Below are positions 1-10,131 of a stretch of DNA of 64,000 nt, piece after piece (within the stretch, counting starts at the first letter, position 1; every line of letters begins with the position of its first letter). The position numbers were made by a program, and so were the translations under genes. The notes under the pieces are model-generated. The model saw only the letters and a list, made by a program, of their open reading frames with translations, had not been told where the DNA came from and ran no database searches. Source of the DNA: Streptomyces sp. SAI-127 (lineage in GTDB: Bacteria; Actinomycetota; Actinomycetes; Streptomycetales; Streptomycetaceae); the NCBI RefSeq assembly GCF_029894425.1, contig NZ_JARXYJ010000001.1, positions 4,712,001 through 4,776,000 on the forward strand. Direction: 5' to 3'.

Positions 1-1869
1 GGCTTTCGCGAACTGACCCTGGCCCCGATGCGCCGCGCGGACGTGTCCACCTTCGTCCACCGCTGGCACACGGCGGCCCGGGCCCCGGAGTACGAGGGCC
101 CGCTCCTCGACAGCCTCCGCACCAAACGCGACCTCGCCCGCCTCGCCACCAACCCCCTGATGTGCGGCCTGATCTGCGCCCTGCACCGGGAGCGGCGGGG
201 CTACCTCCCCACCGGCCGCAAGGAGCTGTACGACGCCGCCCTCACGATGCTGCTCTCGCGCCGCGACCGGGAGCGGGGCATGGGCGCGGTGGCCGAGGTG
301 GAACTGGGTGCGGAGGCCCAGCTGGAGCTGCTGCAGCGCCTGGCGTACGCGCTGGTGCTGAGCGGCCGTACCGAGATGGACCGCGCCACGGCCGAGGGGA
401 TGGTGGACCGCTGCCTGCCGACGATCGGCCGGCCGGGGGACGCCGCGACGGTGCTTCGATCGCTGCTCCTGCGCAGCGGCCTGCTCCGCCAACCCGCCGA
501 CGGGACCGTGGACTTCGTCCACCGCACCTTCCAGGACTATCTGGGCGCCCGTTATGCCGTGGAGGAAGGCCACCTCGACGTCCTCACCAGCCACGCGGAC
601 GACACCCAATGGGAGGACGTGATCCGCATGGCGGTGGCGCACGCCCGGCCCCGGGAACGGGCCTCTCTGATACGGCAGTTGCTCCTCTGGGACACCCCGC
701 GTCTGACGCTGCTGGCCCTGGCCTGCCTGGAACACGCGGCGACGCTGGATCCGCAGGTGCGGGCGGAGGTGGAGCAGCGGGCCGGAGCCCTGATCCCGCC
801 GCGGTCGGCGGAGGATGCGAAGGCGCTGGCGGAGGCGGGACCGCTGGTCCTCGAACTGCTGCCCGGCCCCGCGGGCCTGACGGACGAGGAAGCACTGAAC
901 ATCACGATCACCGCCTCGGCGCTGGGTTCGGAGGAACCGGAAGGGGCGCTGGGGGTCCTGCGTCAGTTCCGCGGGCACCCGCATCTCGATGTGCTGCGGC
1001 AACTGGTCGGCACCTGGGGCCGGTTCCCCACGGACCAGTACGCGGCGGAGGTGCTGGACCACCTTGATCACGAGGACCTCTACATCACCTGCGAGTCGGC
1101 CGAGCAGCGGGCGGCGCTGGCCGGGATGCGCCCCTGGAGCAACCTGTCCTTCCGGGACGACCACCGCGCCGAGGAGATCGTGGCCGCGGTGGCGGCACCC
1201 GAGGCGGTGACGCACCTCCGCCTGATCGACAATCGGGAGTTCGACGATCTTGGCGCCCTGCTGGCCTTCCGCTCCCTCGAGGTGCTGTGGCTCGACTGCC
1301 CGTGGGCGTACGGCCTCGACCGGCTCGCCCCGCTGCCTCTCGTCGACCTCTTCTGCGCGGAGATCGCCAGCCTCAAGGGGATGGCGGCACTGCGCTCGCT
1401 ACGACGGCTCGGGGTCGAACGGGAGCTTCCCGGTGGCCGCCTCACCGATGTCCTGCCGGTCGGCTCCCCGCTGGAACGGCTCTCCCTGGGCAGGCTGAGC
1501 ACGAACCACACGGGTCTGCGCGGGCTGGAGCACTGGACGAGTCTGCGGGAACTGTGTCTGACGCTGACGAACGCGCTGACAGCCGCCGACTGGCAGGCGG
1601 TGGCCGCATTGCCCCGGCTGACGGAGCTGCAGCTGCAGGCGTGGACCTTGGGGGACGCGCAGGGCGTCGTCGCTCCCATACCGGAGCTGGGGGCCGTCGA
1701 GAGCCTGCGCATCTCGGGGCTGGACGGCACCGAGGACTTCTCCTCGCTGGCGCGCAGGCTGCCGGCACTGCGCTCGGTGACCCTGGTGAGCCTGACCGGG
1801 TTCTCCGTCTCGCTCGCCCCCTTGGCGAAGCACTTCCCCGGAGTCGAGGTGGCCCTGGTCGAGCGCTGA
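1..1869 (+). CDS. NACHT/STAND NTPase with leucine-rich C-terminus, 5' end outside window
   Basis: The frame is open from base 1, so the start lies upstream and only the last 622 residues are visible. The nucleotide-binding core with its Walker A motif is not in view. The visible N-terminal part has the helical segment that follows a NACHT core (LATNPLMCGLICALHRERR, about residues 49-67) and the FVHRTFQDYLGARYA motif (about residues 172-186) typical of bacterial NACHT proteins. From about residue 390 leucines recur in a leucine-rich-repeat-like pattern up to the end. In this family LRR regions sense ligands and the NACHT module switches by nucleotide exchange. Some bacterial NACHT proteins act in phage defence, but nothing here proves that role, and the N-terminal effector domain is out of view. 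It converges on clpC through a shared hairpin. Confidence 0.8.
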   Translation, partial: GFRELTLAPMRRADVSTFVHRWHTAARAPEYEGPLLDSLRTKRDLARLATNPLMCGLICALHRERRGYLPTGRKELYDAALTMLLSRRDRERGMGAVAEVELGAEAQLELLQRLAYALVLSGRTEMDRATAEGMVDRCLPTIGRPGDAATVLRSLLLRSGLLRQPADGTVDFVHRTFQDYLGARYAVEEGHLDVLTSHADDTQWEDVIRMAVAHARPRERASLIRQLLLWDTPRLTLLALACLEHAATLDPQVRAEVEQRAGALIPPRSAEDAKALAEAGPLVLELLPGPAGLTDEEALNITITASALGSEEPEGALGVLRQFRGHPHLDVLRQLVGTWGRFPTDQYAAEVLDHLDHEDLYITCESAEQRAALAGMRPWSNLSFRDDHRAEEIVAAVAAPEAVTHLRLIDNREFDDLGALLAFRSLEVLWLDCPWAYGLDRLAPLPLVDLFCAEIASLKGMAALRSLRRLGVERELPGGRLTDVLPVGSPLERLSLGRLSTNHTGLRGLEHWTSLRELCLTLTNALTAADWQAVAALPRLTELQLQAWTLGDAQGVVAPIPELGAVESLRISGLDGTEDFSSLARRLPALRSVTLVSLTGFSVSLAPLAKHFPGVEVALVER

Positions 1870-1873
1870 GAAA

Positions 1874-1901
1874 GGGCCGGCGCTTCGAAAAGCACCGGCC
1901 C
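1874..1901. terminator. Bidirectional terminator hairpin between NACHT gene and clpC
   Basis: Twelve-base arms (GGGCCGGCGCTT and AAGCACCGGCCC on the plus strand) enclose four bases. Read from the minus strand, as clpC mRNA, the single mismatch becomes a G-U pair, the loop is UUCG, and the stem is followed by UUUCU. It is therefore a good intrinsic terminator for clpC, and probably also stops transcripts of the converging NACHT gene. Confidence 0.75.
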
Positions 1902-1922
1902 CTTCTGGCGTCGCCCTGAGGC

Positions 1923-4449
<2,527 letters not shown>

Positions 4450-4653
4450 CGTTAATCGCTCCTCAGAGCGGTCAGGCAGTGGGGGGAACTTCCCCTCCCT
4501 GTCCTTCCGCAGCTTAGTCCCGCAAGCGGGGACCGCTCATTCCAACTGCCGACACCGTCCTTGGCCTCCTGACCCCGAACGCCGACATCTGCTCCAACCC
4601 GATGGTGCGAGACGATGTTCCCGCAGGCCAGGCAGTTACCCCAGTCGCCAGTA

Positions 4654-4667
4654 CGCCGATGGCGAAC
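4654..4667 (-). promoter_or_regulatory. ClgR-type operator upstream of clpC
   Basis: On the minus strand the sequence reads GTTCGC, five bases, GCG. This matches the published ClgR consensus for clp and lon promoters in Streptomyces (GTTCGC-N5-GCG). It sits about 205 bases before the clpC start, in a 429-base intergenic stretch (4450-4878) that otherwise holds no gene I can support. The position fits control of clpC by the Clp-gene regulator ClgR; binding is inferred from the motif alone. Confidence 0.6.
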
Positions 4668-4878
4668 GTGAGACGGCCTTTCCTGCGTGTCGCCCCCTCC
4701 CACTAGGGATGTCTTACCCGCGCGGACCGACACTCCATGCCGCACGCCCCCCGTCCCTCCGCTATGGGCGAACAACCTTGCACCACCGCGCACCCCCGCA
4801 CGCCCCCATTTCGGCCACTCTTCGCACACGCCGGTGCACCCAACGTAACTCCCGTGCCTTTCGGCGGTTGCACTTGGC

Positions 4879-5559
4879 ATGTCCGGCAGCCACCCCTCTC
4901 TCGCCACGGATCTCACCGCGGTCCCGCTCCCCCGTCGGCCCCTCGACCTGGCCGTCTTCGGCGACGATCCGGTCCGCCGCTGGTACGAGAACGAACTGGG
5001 CTGGCCCACGGTGCCCGCCAGCACCGCGGAATCTCCCCTACGACTGCGTCTGGGGCTGCGCTTCGACGTCCTGGACATTCCGGCCGAGGCCGGCCGCGCG
5101 GCCCTGCGCCATCTCGCCGGGCCCTCGCCGGTGGCGATGCGGGGCGACCGCATGGAACTCCTGGTGGCCGCGGGCAGCGCGGAGGAGCTGCCGGGCCTGC
5201 TGGACTGGCTGGAGTGGGGCACCCTGGCGCTCGACCTGCGGGCGATCGGCACGGGCGGCGTGATGCGGGCACCGCTTCCACCGGAGCCCGCGGTGAGCGG
5301 ACTCGGGAAGATGCCGTCGGGGCGGCCCACCGGGCCCGGCGAAGACGAATCCCTCGCCCTGCCGGCGCGTCCGGAACCGGGCGCCCTGCAGGGGGCCGCC
5401 GTGTGGCTGCGGCCCCCCGAGCCTGGGTGCGAGGTCGAGGCCTCGCTGCCGACTTTGTCGGCGCTTGGGGGCGATGGGGGCGCCCCCGATCTCGTACGCG
5501 TCGTGAACACGGTGGCGACGCACTGCCACCGGCTGCGCCTGCGGCGCGCCCGGCCATAA
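4879..5559 (+). CDS. Conserved Streptomyces hypothetical protein next to clpC/lsr2
   Basis: A 226-residue soluble protein with no signal peptide or membrane segment. I do not recognise a catalytic motif. The first 125 residues are well ordered (for example WYENELGWPTVP and LLDWLEWGTLALDLRAIG), while residues 130-200 are rich in proline and glycine and look like a linker. The C-terminus ends in an arginine-rich stretch (HRLRLRRARP). It is read divergently from clpC and converges on lsr2, with only 35 bases between the two stops. From memory, this gene lies between clpC and lsr2 in other Streptomyces as well. No clear Shine-Dalgarno precedes the ATG, so the start is moderately sure. Confidence 0.7.
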   Translation: MSGSHPSLATDLTAVPLPRRPLDLAVFGDDPVRRWYENELGWPTVPASTAESPLRLRLGLRFDVLDIPAEAGRAALRHLAGPSPVAMRGDRMELLVAAGSAEELPGLLDWLEWGTLALDLRAIGTGGVMRAPLPPEPAVSGLGKMPSGRPTGPGEDESLALPARPEPGALQGAAVWLRPPEPGCEVEASLPTLSALGGDGGAPDLVRVVNTVATHCHRLRLRRARP

Positions 5560-5594
5560 GCATTCGCAGGCCCCGGCCGCCGTGGACCTTTCGA

Positions 5595-5930
5595 TCAGGC
5601 GTTGGCCTTCTCGTAAGCCTCGCGAATGCTCGCCGGAACTCGGCCGCGGTCATTGACCTCGTAACCGTTCTCCTTCGCCCAGGCACGGATCTGAGCGGTG
5701 TCCTGACTGCCGCCGGAAGTGGCCCGCGCCTTTCCGCGCCCACCCGCAGCTCGGCCTCCGGTACGGCGACCGCCCTTCACGTAAGGGTCGAGAAGGCCAC
5801 GGAGCTTGTCCGCATTGGCAGTCGTGAGATCGATCTCGTACGTCTTGCCGTCCAACGCGAACGTGACGGTCTCGTCCGCCTCGCCGCCGTCGATGTCATC
5901 GACAAGAAGGACCTGAACCTTCTGTGCCAC
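5595..5930 (-). CDS. lsr2: Lsr2, nucleoid-associated xenogeneic silencer
   Basis: Lsr2 binds AT-rich DNA, bridges it and silences foreign or specialised genes. The 111-residue product starts MAQKVQVLLVDDIDGG, the N-terminal dimerisation domain (about residues 1-60). A basic glycine-rich linker follows, then a C-terminal DNA-binding domain with the AT-hook-like RGRVP motif and the final helix IREAYEKANA. I chose the GTG at 5930 because AAAGGAAA precedes it at good spacing and it begins the conserved protein; a longer upstream extension is poor coding sequence. A promoter with a tandem 8-base repeat lies about 70 bases upstream. Streptomyces usually carry a second Lsr2 elsewhere. Confidence 0.95.
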   Translation of the reverse strand: MAQKVQVLLVDDIDGGEADETVTFALDGKTYEIDLTTANADKLRGLLDPYVKGGRRTGGRAAGGRGKARATSGGSQDTAQIRAWAKENGYEVNDRGRVPASIREAYEKANA

Positions 5931-5996
5931 CGGATTTCCTTTCATCCAATACTTGAGGGCCGGGGGTCTGCGGCGTCCGCCGTTTCGCCGTCCCCT

Positions 5997-6025
5997 GTTA
6001 TATGCAGTACTGCAGTACGTCGGAA
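5997..6025 (-). promoter_or_regulatory. Probable lsr2 promoter with tandem repeat TGCAGTAC x2
   Basis: On the minus strand TATAAC (5997-6002) is a good -10. The repeat TGCAGTAC is present twice in tandem (6003-6010 and 6011-6018) and fills the spacer, followed upstream by a weak TTCCGA at -35. The repeat also forms two overlapping perfect 12-base palindromes. This gives an untranslated leader of about 60 bases. The position inside the spacer suggests control by a dimeric repressor or by Lsr2 itself. Confidence 0.5.
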
Positions 6026-6151
6026 AGCAAACCGCTTTTGCTGGGAAAACACAAACCCCCGGGAGAGACCGACAGGGCTCTCCTCGTCCGGAAACATGCG
6101 CGTTTCGGACATAGGGAACCTGGGCAGGGCCGAGCGCCGGAATCCTGGCGA

Positions 6152-6700
6152 TCACAGATGCAGAAGCATCCGGCTGTTGCCCAAGGTGTTCGGTTTCACC
6201 CGTTCGAGACCGAGGAACTCCGCCACGCCTTCGTCATAGGAACGCAGTAGCTCCGCGTAGACATCGGTGTCAACGGGCGTCTCACCGATCTCGACGAAGC
6301 CGTGCTTGCCGAAGAAGTCCACTTCGAAGGTGAGACAGAAAACGCGGCGAACACCGAGCCAGCGGGCCGTCTGCAACAACTTCTCCAGCAACTGATGGCC
6401 GACCCCGGCGCCCTTGAGTCCGGGCTTCACGGCGAGAGTGCGCACTTCCGCGAGGTCTTCCCACATCACATGCAGGGCACCGAAGCCGACCAGCTCGGCG
6501 TTGTCGTCGCGCTCGGCGACCCAGAACTCCTGGATGTCCTCGTAAAGCGTCACGGTCGCTTTGTCGAGCAGGATGCGGTCGTGGACGTAGGAGTCGAGGA
6601 GCCGACGGATGCCGGCGACATCGCTGGTACGGGCCCGCCGGACGGTGATGGCTTTTGCGGTGACTTCGGGGTTCTCGGCGGAGGGACTCTTCGCGGACAT
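6152..6700 (-). CDS. GNAT-family amino-acid N-acetyltransferase (ArgA-like)
   Basis: A 182-residue single-domain GNAT protein. The acetyl-CoA binding signature is seen as VRTLAVKPGLKGAGVGHQLL (Q/RxxGxG/A type), followed by the terminal strand-helix around FFGKHGFVEIGETP. The closest family I recognise is the short actinobacterial N-acetylglutamate synthase (the Rv2747 type), which makes N-acetylglutamate for arginine biosynthesis from acetyl-CoA and glutamate. Other GNAT activities cannot be ruled out without a search. The stop of the upstream BlaI-type regulator lies only nine bases before the ATG, so the two are probably co-transcribed. Confidence 0.8.
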   Translation of the reverse strand: MSAKSPSAENPEVTAKAITVRRARTSDVAGIRRLLDSYVHDRILLDKATVTLYEDIQEFWVAERDDNAELVGFGALHVMWEDLAEVRTLAVKPGLKGAGVGHQLLEKLLQTARWLGVRRVFCLTFEVDFFGKHGFVEIGETPVDTDVYAELLRSYDEGVAEFLGLERVKPNTLGNSRMLLHL

Positions 6701-6709
6701 GAGCGGACG

Positions 6710-7114
6710 CTATCGCCCGCCGCCCCGCGATGCCGAGTCGGGGTTCTCCGCGGGCGGCCCCTGGACCATCCGCACGGCGTCCTGGAGTGCCAGTCGCTGT
6801 TCCTCGCTCATCATGCCGAAGAAGGCGACGAGAGCGGCGGCGGGGTTGTCACTCTGGGACCAGGCGTCGTTCATCAGTGCGGCGGCGTAGGCGGCCCGTG
6901 TGGAGACCGCCTCATATCGATAGGCCCGGCCTTCCGCCTCACGGCGCACCCAGCCCTTCTGATGGAGATTGTCCAAAACGGTCATCACCGTGGTGTAGGC
7001 GATGGACCGTTCCTGCTGAAGGTCTTCCAGGACTTCCCGAACGGTGACCGGGCGGTTCCACTTCCACACCCGCGTCATGACCGCGTCTTCGAGTTCTCCC
7101 AATGGGCGAGGCAC
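6710..7114 (-). CDS. BlaI/MecI/CopY-family transcriptional regulator
   Basis: A 134-residue repressor. The N-terminal 80 residues form the winged helix of the BlaI/MecI family (LGELEDAVMTRVWKWNRPVTVREV, the recognition region around TTVMTVLDNLHQKGWV, then the wing RAYRYEA). The rest is the dimerisation helix (LVAFFGMMSEEQRLALQDAVR). No BlaR-type sensor protease gene is adjacent, which is common for Streptomyces members, so the signal is unknown. It begins at a GTG and sits nine bases upstream of the acetyltransferase gene. Confidence 0.85.
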   Translation of the reverse strand: MPRPLGELEDAVMTRVWKWNRPVTVREVLEDLQQERSIAYTTVMTVLDNLHQKGWVRREAEGRAYRYEAVSTRAAYAAALMNDAWSQSDNPAAALVAFFGMMSEEQRLALQDAVRMVQGPPAENPDSASRGGGR

Positions 7115-7189
7115 AGCTCAGCACAATAGTGGGAGATCCGGCTATCGGCGTGACGGACGGCCCTTTCAACACCAAACAGCAACAAAAAG

Positions 7190-7233
7190 GGCGTACGACT
7201 CGGAAAGCGCGATGGCTCGGTGAGTCGTACGCC
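7190..7233 (-). terminator. Intrinsic terminator with U-run
   Basis: Perfect 12-base arms (GGCGTACGACTC and GAGTCGTACGCC) surround a 20-base loop. On the minus strand the stem is followed directly by CTTTTTGTT. It lies 21 bases after the stop of the small membrane protein gene and closes that transcription unit. Confidence 0.8.
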
Positions 7234-7254
7234 GACGAGGGCGCCGCGGATCGC

Positions 7255-7437
7255 TCAGGCGTCGCCCGCGGACCCGGAGGCCTGCTTGGCCCCCTCCGCG
7301 CGCGCGAGCGCCGCGTCGACGGCCGCGTCCTCCTTGGCCTTGTTGGCCCCGCCCTGGGTCTTCACGATCACCCGGATCAGGCCGATGAAGAACACGGCCA
7401 TGACGACCGGGGGCACGAGCGCGGAGACATAGTCCAT
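7255..7437 (-). CDS. Small single-pass membrane protein, unknown function
   Basis: A 60-residue protein. Residues 6-27 (ALVPPVVMAVFFIGLIRVIVKT) form one transmembrane helix, followed by a charged, alanine-rich cytoplasmic tail (AKEDAAVDAALARAEGAKQA) likely to be helical. It precedes a strong terminator and follows the 241-residue hypothetical on the same strand with a 56-base gap. I recognise it only as a protein type common in Streptomyces; no function can be given. Confidence 0.75.
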   Translation of the reverse strand: MDYVSALVPPVVMAVFFIGLIRVIVKTQGGANKAKEDAAVDAALARAEGAKQASGSAGDA

Positions 7438-7493
7438 GCGTCCAGAGTAGCCAGGCGCACGGGGACAACTCGGGCGGGGTGCGGTCCGTCGCG

Positions 7494-8219
7494 TCAGCCC
7501 GCGGCCAGGTGCTGTGGCGGGTTCGCCGGGGGCGGGGCCGGTTTGCGGCGGGGGAAGACCTCGCCCGGGGTGGGGATGGGCCGCCGGGAGGGCTGGGGGG
7601 CGGCGGGGGCGGGTTTCTCCGCGGGTTTCGCCGGCGGCTGCGCCGGACGCTTCGCCGGCTCCTTGGCGTTCTGGTCCGCGGGGCCGCCCCGGGCGATCTC
7701 GGAAGGGCCTCCGGAAGAGCCACCGGAAAGAGATCCGGAAAGGCCACCGGGCAGCGCCAGGAGGCGTGTACGGGAGGCGGGGACCGCTGGGGCGACCCGT
7801 GCACGCCGGGTGGCCGTGGAGCCCGCCAGACGGGCCCGTACGGCCCGCTCGGCCAGCACCTGGCAGCGGCTCAGCAGCGCTGCCGCGACCGGGTTGCCGC
7901 GCAGCGCCCTCAGCGCGGCGAGATCGTCGGGCTCGGGCCGGTACCCGGCACCCAGCGCCTCCTCCAGCAGGGTGAGGTAACCGGCGGCGGTGCCGGGCAG
8001 CGCGGCTCGGTACCGGGCGAGGTCGGCCACCAGGAAGGCGCGCAACCGGGCACCCTCACGCACCGCCTCGTCGAGGGACTCGGCGAGGCGATGGCAGTCC
8101 TTGATGTCCTCGGCCGAGGCGGGGGCGGGGTGCAGGGCGAGGGCGAGAGCGCGGCGGAGCACGCGCAGCTCCTCCACGCCGAACGCCATGCCGCCGCGGG
8201 ATCCGTATGGCGTGGGCAT
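7494..8219 (-). CDS. Conserved Streptomyces hypothetical with proline-rich tail
   Basis: A 241-residue protein. The first 130 residues are helical and conserved-looking (VEELRVLRRALALALHPAPASAED near the start and a long arginine/alanine-rich middle). From about residue 150 the sequence becomes low-complexity, with serine/glycine then lysine/proline/alanine repeats (KPAEKPAPAAP), and is probably disordered. No signal peptide or membrane helix is seen. It lies downstream of the type III pantothenate kinase on the same strand with a gap of about 117 bases. Function not recognised. Confidence 0.7.
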   Translation of the reverse strand: MPTPYGSRGGMAFGVEELRVLRRALALALHPAPASAEDIKDCHRLAESLDEAVREGARLRAFLVADLARYRAALPGTAAGYLTLLEEALGAGYRPEPDDLAALRALRGNPVAAALLSRCQVLAERAVRARLAGSTATRRARVAPAVPASRTRLLALPGGLSGSLSGGSSGGPSEIARGGPADQNAKEPAKRPAQPPAKPAEKPAPAAPQPSRRPIPTPGEVFPRRKPAPPPANPPQHLAAG

Positions 8220-8336
8220 GCGGCGACAGTACGCGCTAATCAGACAAATTCGTCATAGCGGACGGGTGTGGCGCGACCAGGCCACCCGCCCGGACGCGCG
8301 GCCGGTCACCGGGCTGCCGGGCGGCCGACGGCGGCG

Positions 8337-9134
8337 TCACATCCGCGATACGTTCCGCTCGTACACCAGCCGCAACCCCACCAGCGTCAACCACGGCTCG
8401 TGCTCGTCGATCACCGACGACTCGCCCAGGACCATCGGCGCCAGTCCACCCGTGGCGATCACCGTCACCTCGTCCGGATCGTCCGCGAGCTCCCGGGCCA
8501 TCCGGCCGACGACCCCGTCGACCTGCCCGGCGAAGCCGTACACGATCCCGGACTGCATCGCCTCGACCGTGTTCTTGCCGATCACGCTCCGAGGCCGGGC
8601 CACCTCGATCTTCCGCAGCTGCGCGCCCTTCACGCCGAGCGCCTCCACGGAGATCTCGATACCGGGCGCGATGACTCCGCCGACGTACTCCCCGCGCGCG
8701 GACACCGCGTCGAACGTCGTCGCCGTACCGAAGTCCACGACGATCGCAGGGCCGCCGAACAGCTCGACGGCGGCCACCGCGTTGATGATCCGGTCCGCCC
8801 CGACCTCCTTGGGGTTGTCGGTGAGGATCGGCACCCCCGTCTTCACCCCGGGCTCGACCAGCACGGCCGGCACGTCGCCGTAGTACCGCCGCGTCACCTC
8901 ACGCAGCTCGTGCAGCACGGACGGCACGGTCGCGCAGATCGCGATCCCGTCGATCCCGTCGCCCAGTTCGTCGCCGAGGAGCGGATGCATGCCCATCAGC
9001 CCCTGCAGCAGTACCGCCAGCTCGTCCGCCGTCCGGCGCGCGTCCGTGGAGATCCGCCAGTGCTCGACGATGTCCTCGCCGTCGAACAGCCCGAGGACGG
9101 TGTGCGTGTTGCCTACGTCGATCGTGAGGAGCAT
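8337..9134 (-). CDS. coaX: Type III pantothenate kinase
   Basis: CoaX phosphorylates pantothenate to 4'-phosphopantothenate, the first step of CoA synthesis, and belongs to the ASKHA fold. The 265-residue protein shows the three expected phosphate/metal motifs: DVGNTHTVLGLF at the N-terminus, EVGADRIINAVAA in the middle and VVDFGTATTFDAV. The ATG at 9134 is five bases after the nadC stop, and the gene ends the panC-nadB-nadC-coaX run. This puts pantothenate synthesis and its phosphorylation in one operon. Confidence 0.95.
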   Translation of the reverse strand: MLLTIDVGNTHTVLGLFDGEDIVEHWRISTDARRTADELAVLLQGLMGMHPLLGDELGDGIDGIAICATVPSVLHELREVTRRYYGDVPAVLVEPGVKTGVPILTDNPKEVGADRIINAVAAVELFGGPAIVVDFGTATTFDAVSARGEYVGGVIAPGIEISVEALGVKGAQLRKIEVARPRSVIGKNTVEAMQSGIVYGFAGQVDGVVGRMARELADDPDEVTVIATGGLAPMVLGESSVIDEHEPWLTLVGLRLVYERNVSRM

Positions 9135-9139
9135 CGCGA

Positions 9140-10126
9140 CTACTCCGCCTCGCGCAGATCGAGGCCGATGTCGAGGATCGGCGAGGAGTGGGTGAGCGCC
9201 CCGACGGCGAGGTAGTCGACCCCGGTGTCGGCGTACGCGCGCGCGTTGTCCAGCGTCAGCCGCCCGGAGGCCTCCAGCGCGGCCCGCCCGTGCACGACCG
9301 CGACCGCCTCCTCGCACTCCCCGGGCGTGAAGTTGTCCAGCAGGATCAGATCGGCGCCCGCGTCCACGACCTCCCGCAGCTGGTGCAGGGTGTCGACCTC
9401 GACCTCGATCGGCACGTCCGGGAAGGCCTCCCGTACGGCCTTGAAGGCCGACGCGACGCCACCGGCGGCGATCACGTGGTTGTCCTTCACCAGCGCCGCG
9501 TCGGACAGCGACATCCGGTGGTTGACCCCGCCCCCGCACCGCACGGCGAACTTCTCCAGCGACCTGAGCCCCGGGGTCGTCTTCCGGGTGTCGCGCACGC
9601 GTGCCTTGGTGCCCTCCAGTGCGTCCGCCCACGCGCGCGTGGCGGTCGCGATGCCCGAGAGCCGGCACAGCAGGTTGAGCGCGCTGCGTTCGGCGGTGAG
9701 GAGGTCACGCGTGCGTGTGGTGACCGACAGGAGCTTCTGTCCGGCCTCCACCCGGTCGCCGTCCTCCACGTGCCGCTCGACCTCGAACTCGTCCTCGCAG
9801 ACCACCGAGACGACCGCCTCGGCGACCCGCAGGCCGGCCACGACGCCCGCCTCCCGCGCGACGAAGTCGGCGGTGGCGACGGCGTCCTCGGGGATGGTCG
9901 CGACGGTCGTCACGTCCACGCCGTGGTCGAGGTCCTCCTGGATGGCGACGTTGGCGATGTCCTCGACCTCCACGGGGTCGAGTCCGGCGTCGGCCAGGAG
10001 CTGCGCGAGCGCGGGGTCGAGCCCGCACTCCAGATATTCCTCGTCGGGAGCGTCGGAGGCGGCGCCACAGGCGCAGCCGTCGCCGCAGCCGCCGGAGGAG
10101 GCGAGGGGAAGGTCGTCGGTGCTCAC
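9140..10126 (-). CDS. nadC: Nicotinate-nucleotide pyrophosphorylase (carboxylating)
   Basis: NadC converts quinolinate and PRPP to nicotinate mononucleotide with loss of CO2, the step after NadB/NadA. The N-terminus is a cysteine-rich extension (GGCGDGCACGAA), then the usual N-terminal domain (VEDIANVAIQEDLDHGVDVTT). The barrel has the motifs LNLLCRLSGIAT, RDTRKTTPGLR, the GGGVNHRMSLSDAALVKDNH substrate-binding stretch, and the C-terminal LTHSSPILDIGLDL. Two starts are possible: GTG at 10135, which overlaps the nadB stop but has its Shine-Dalgarno only two bases away, and GTG at 10126, which I prefer because AGGAG is then 11 bases away. A nadA gene is not in the window. Confidence 0.93.
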   Translation of the reverse strand: MSTDDLPLASSGGCGDGCACGAASDAPDEEYLECGLDPALAQLLADAGLDPVEVEDIANVAIQEDLDHGVDVTTVATIPEDAVATADFVAREAGVVAGLRVAEAVVSVVCEDEFEVERHVEDGDRVEAGQKLLSVTTRTRDLLTAERSALNLLCRLSGIATATRAWADALEGTKARVRDTRKTTPGLRSLEKFAVRCGGGVNHRMSLSDAALVKDNHVIAAGGVASAFKAVREAFPDVPIEVEVDTLHQLREVVDAGADLILLDNFTPGECEEAVAVVHGRAALEASGRLTLDNARAYADTGVDYLAVGALTHSSPILDIGLDLREAE

Positions 10127-10131
10127 TGCTG

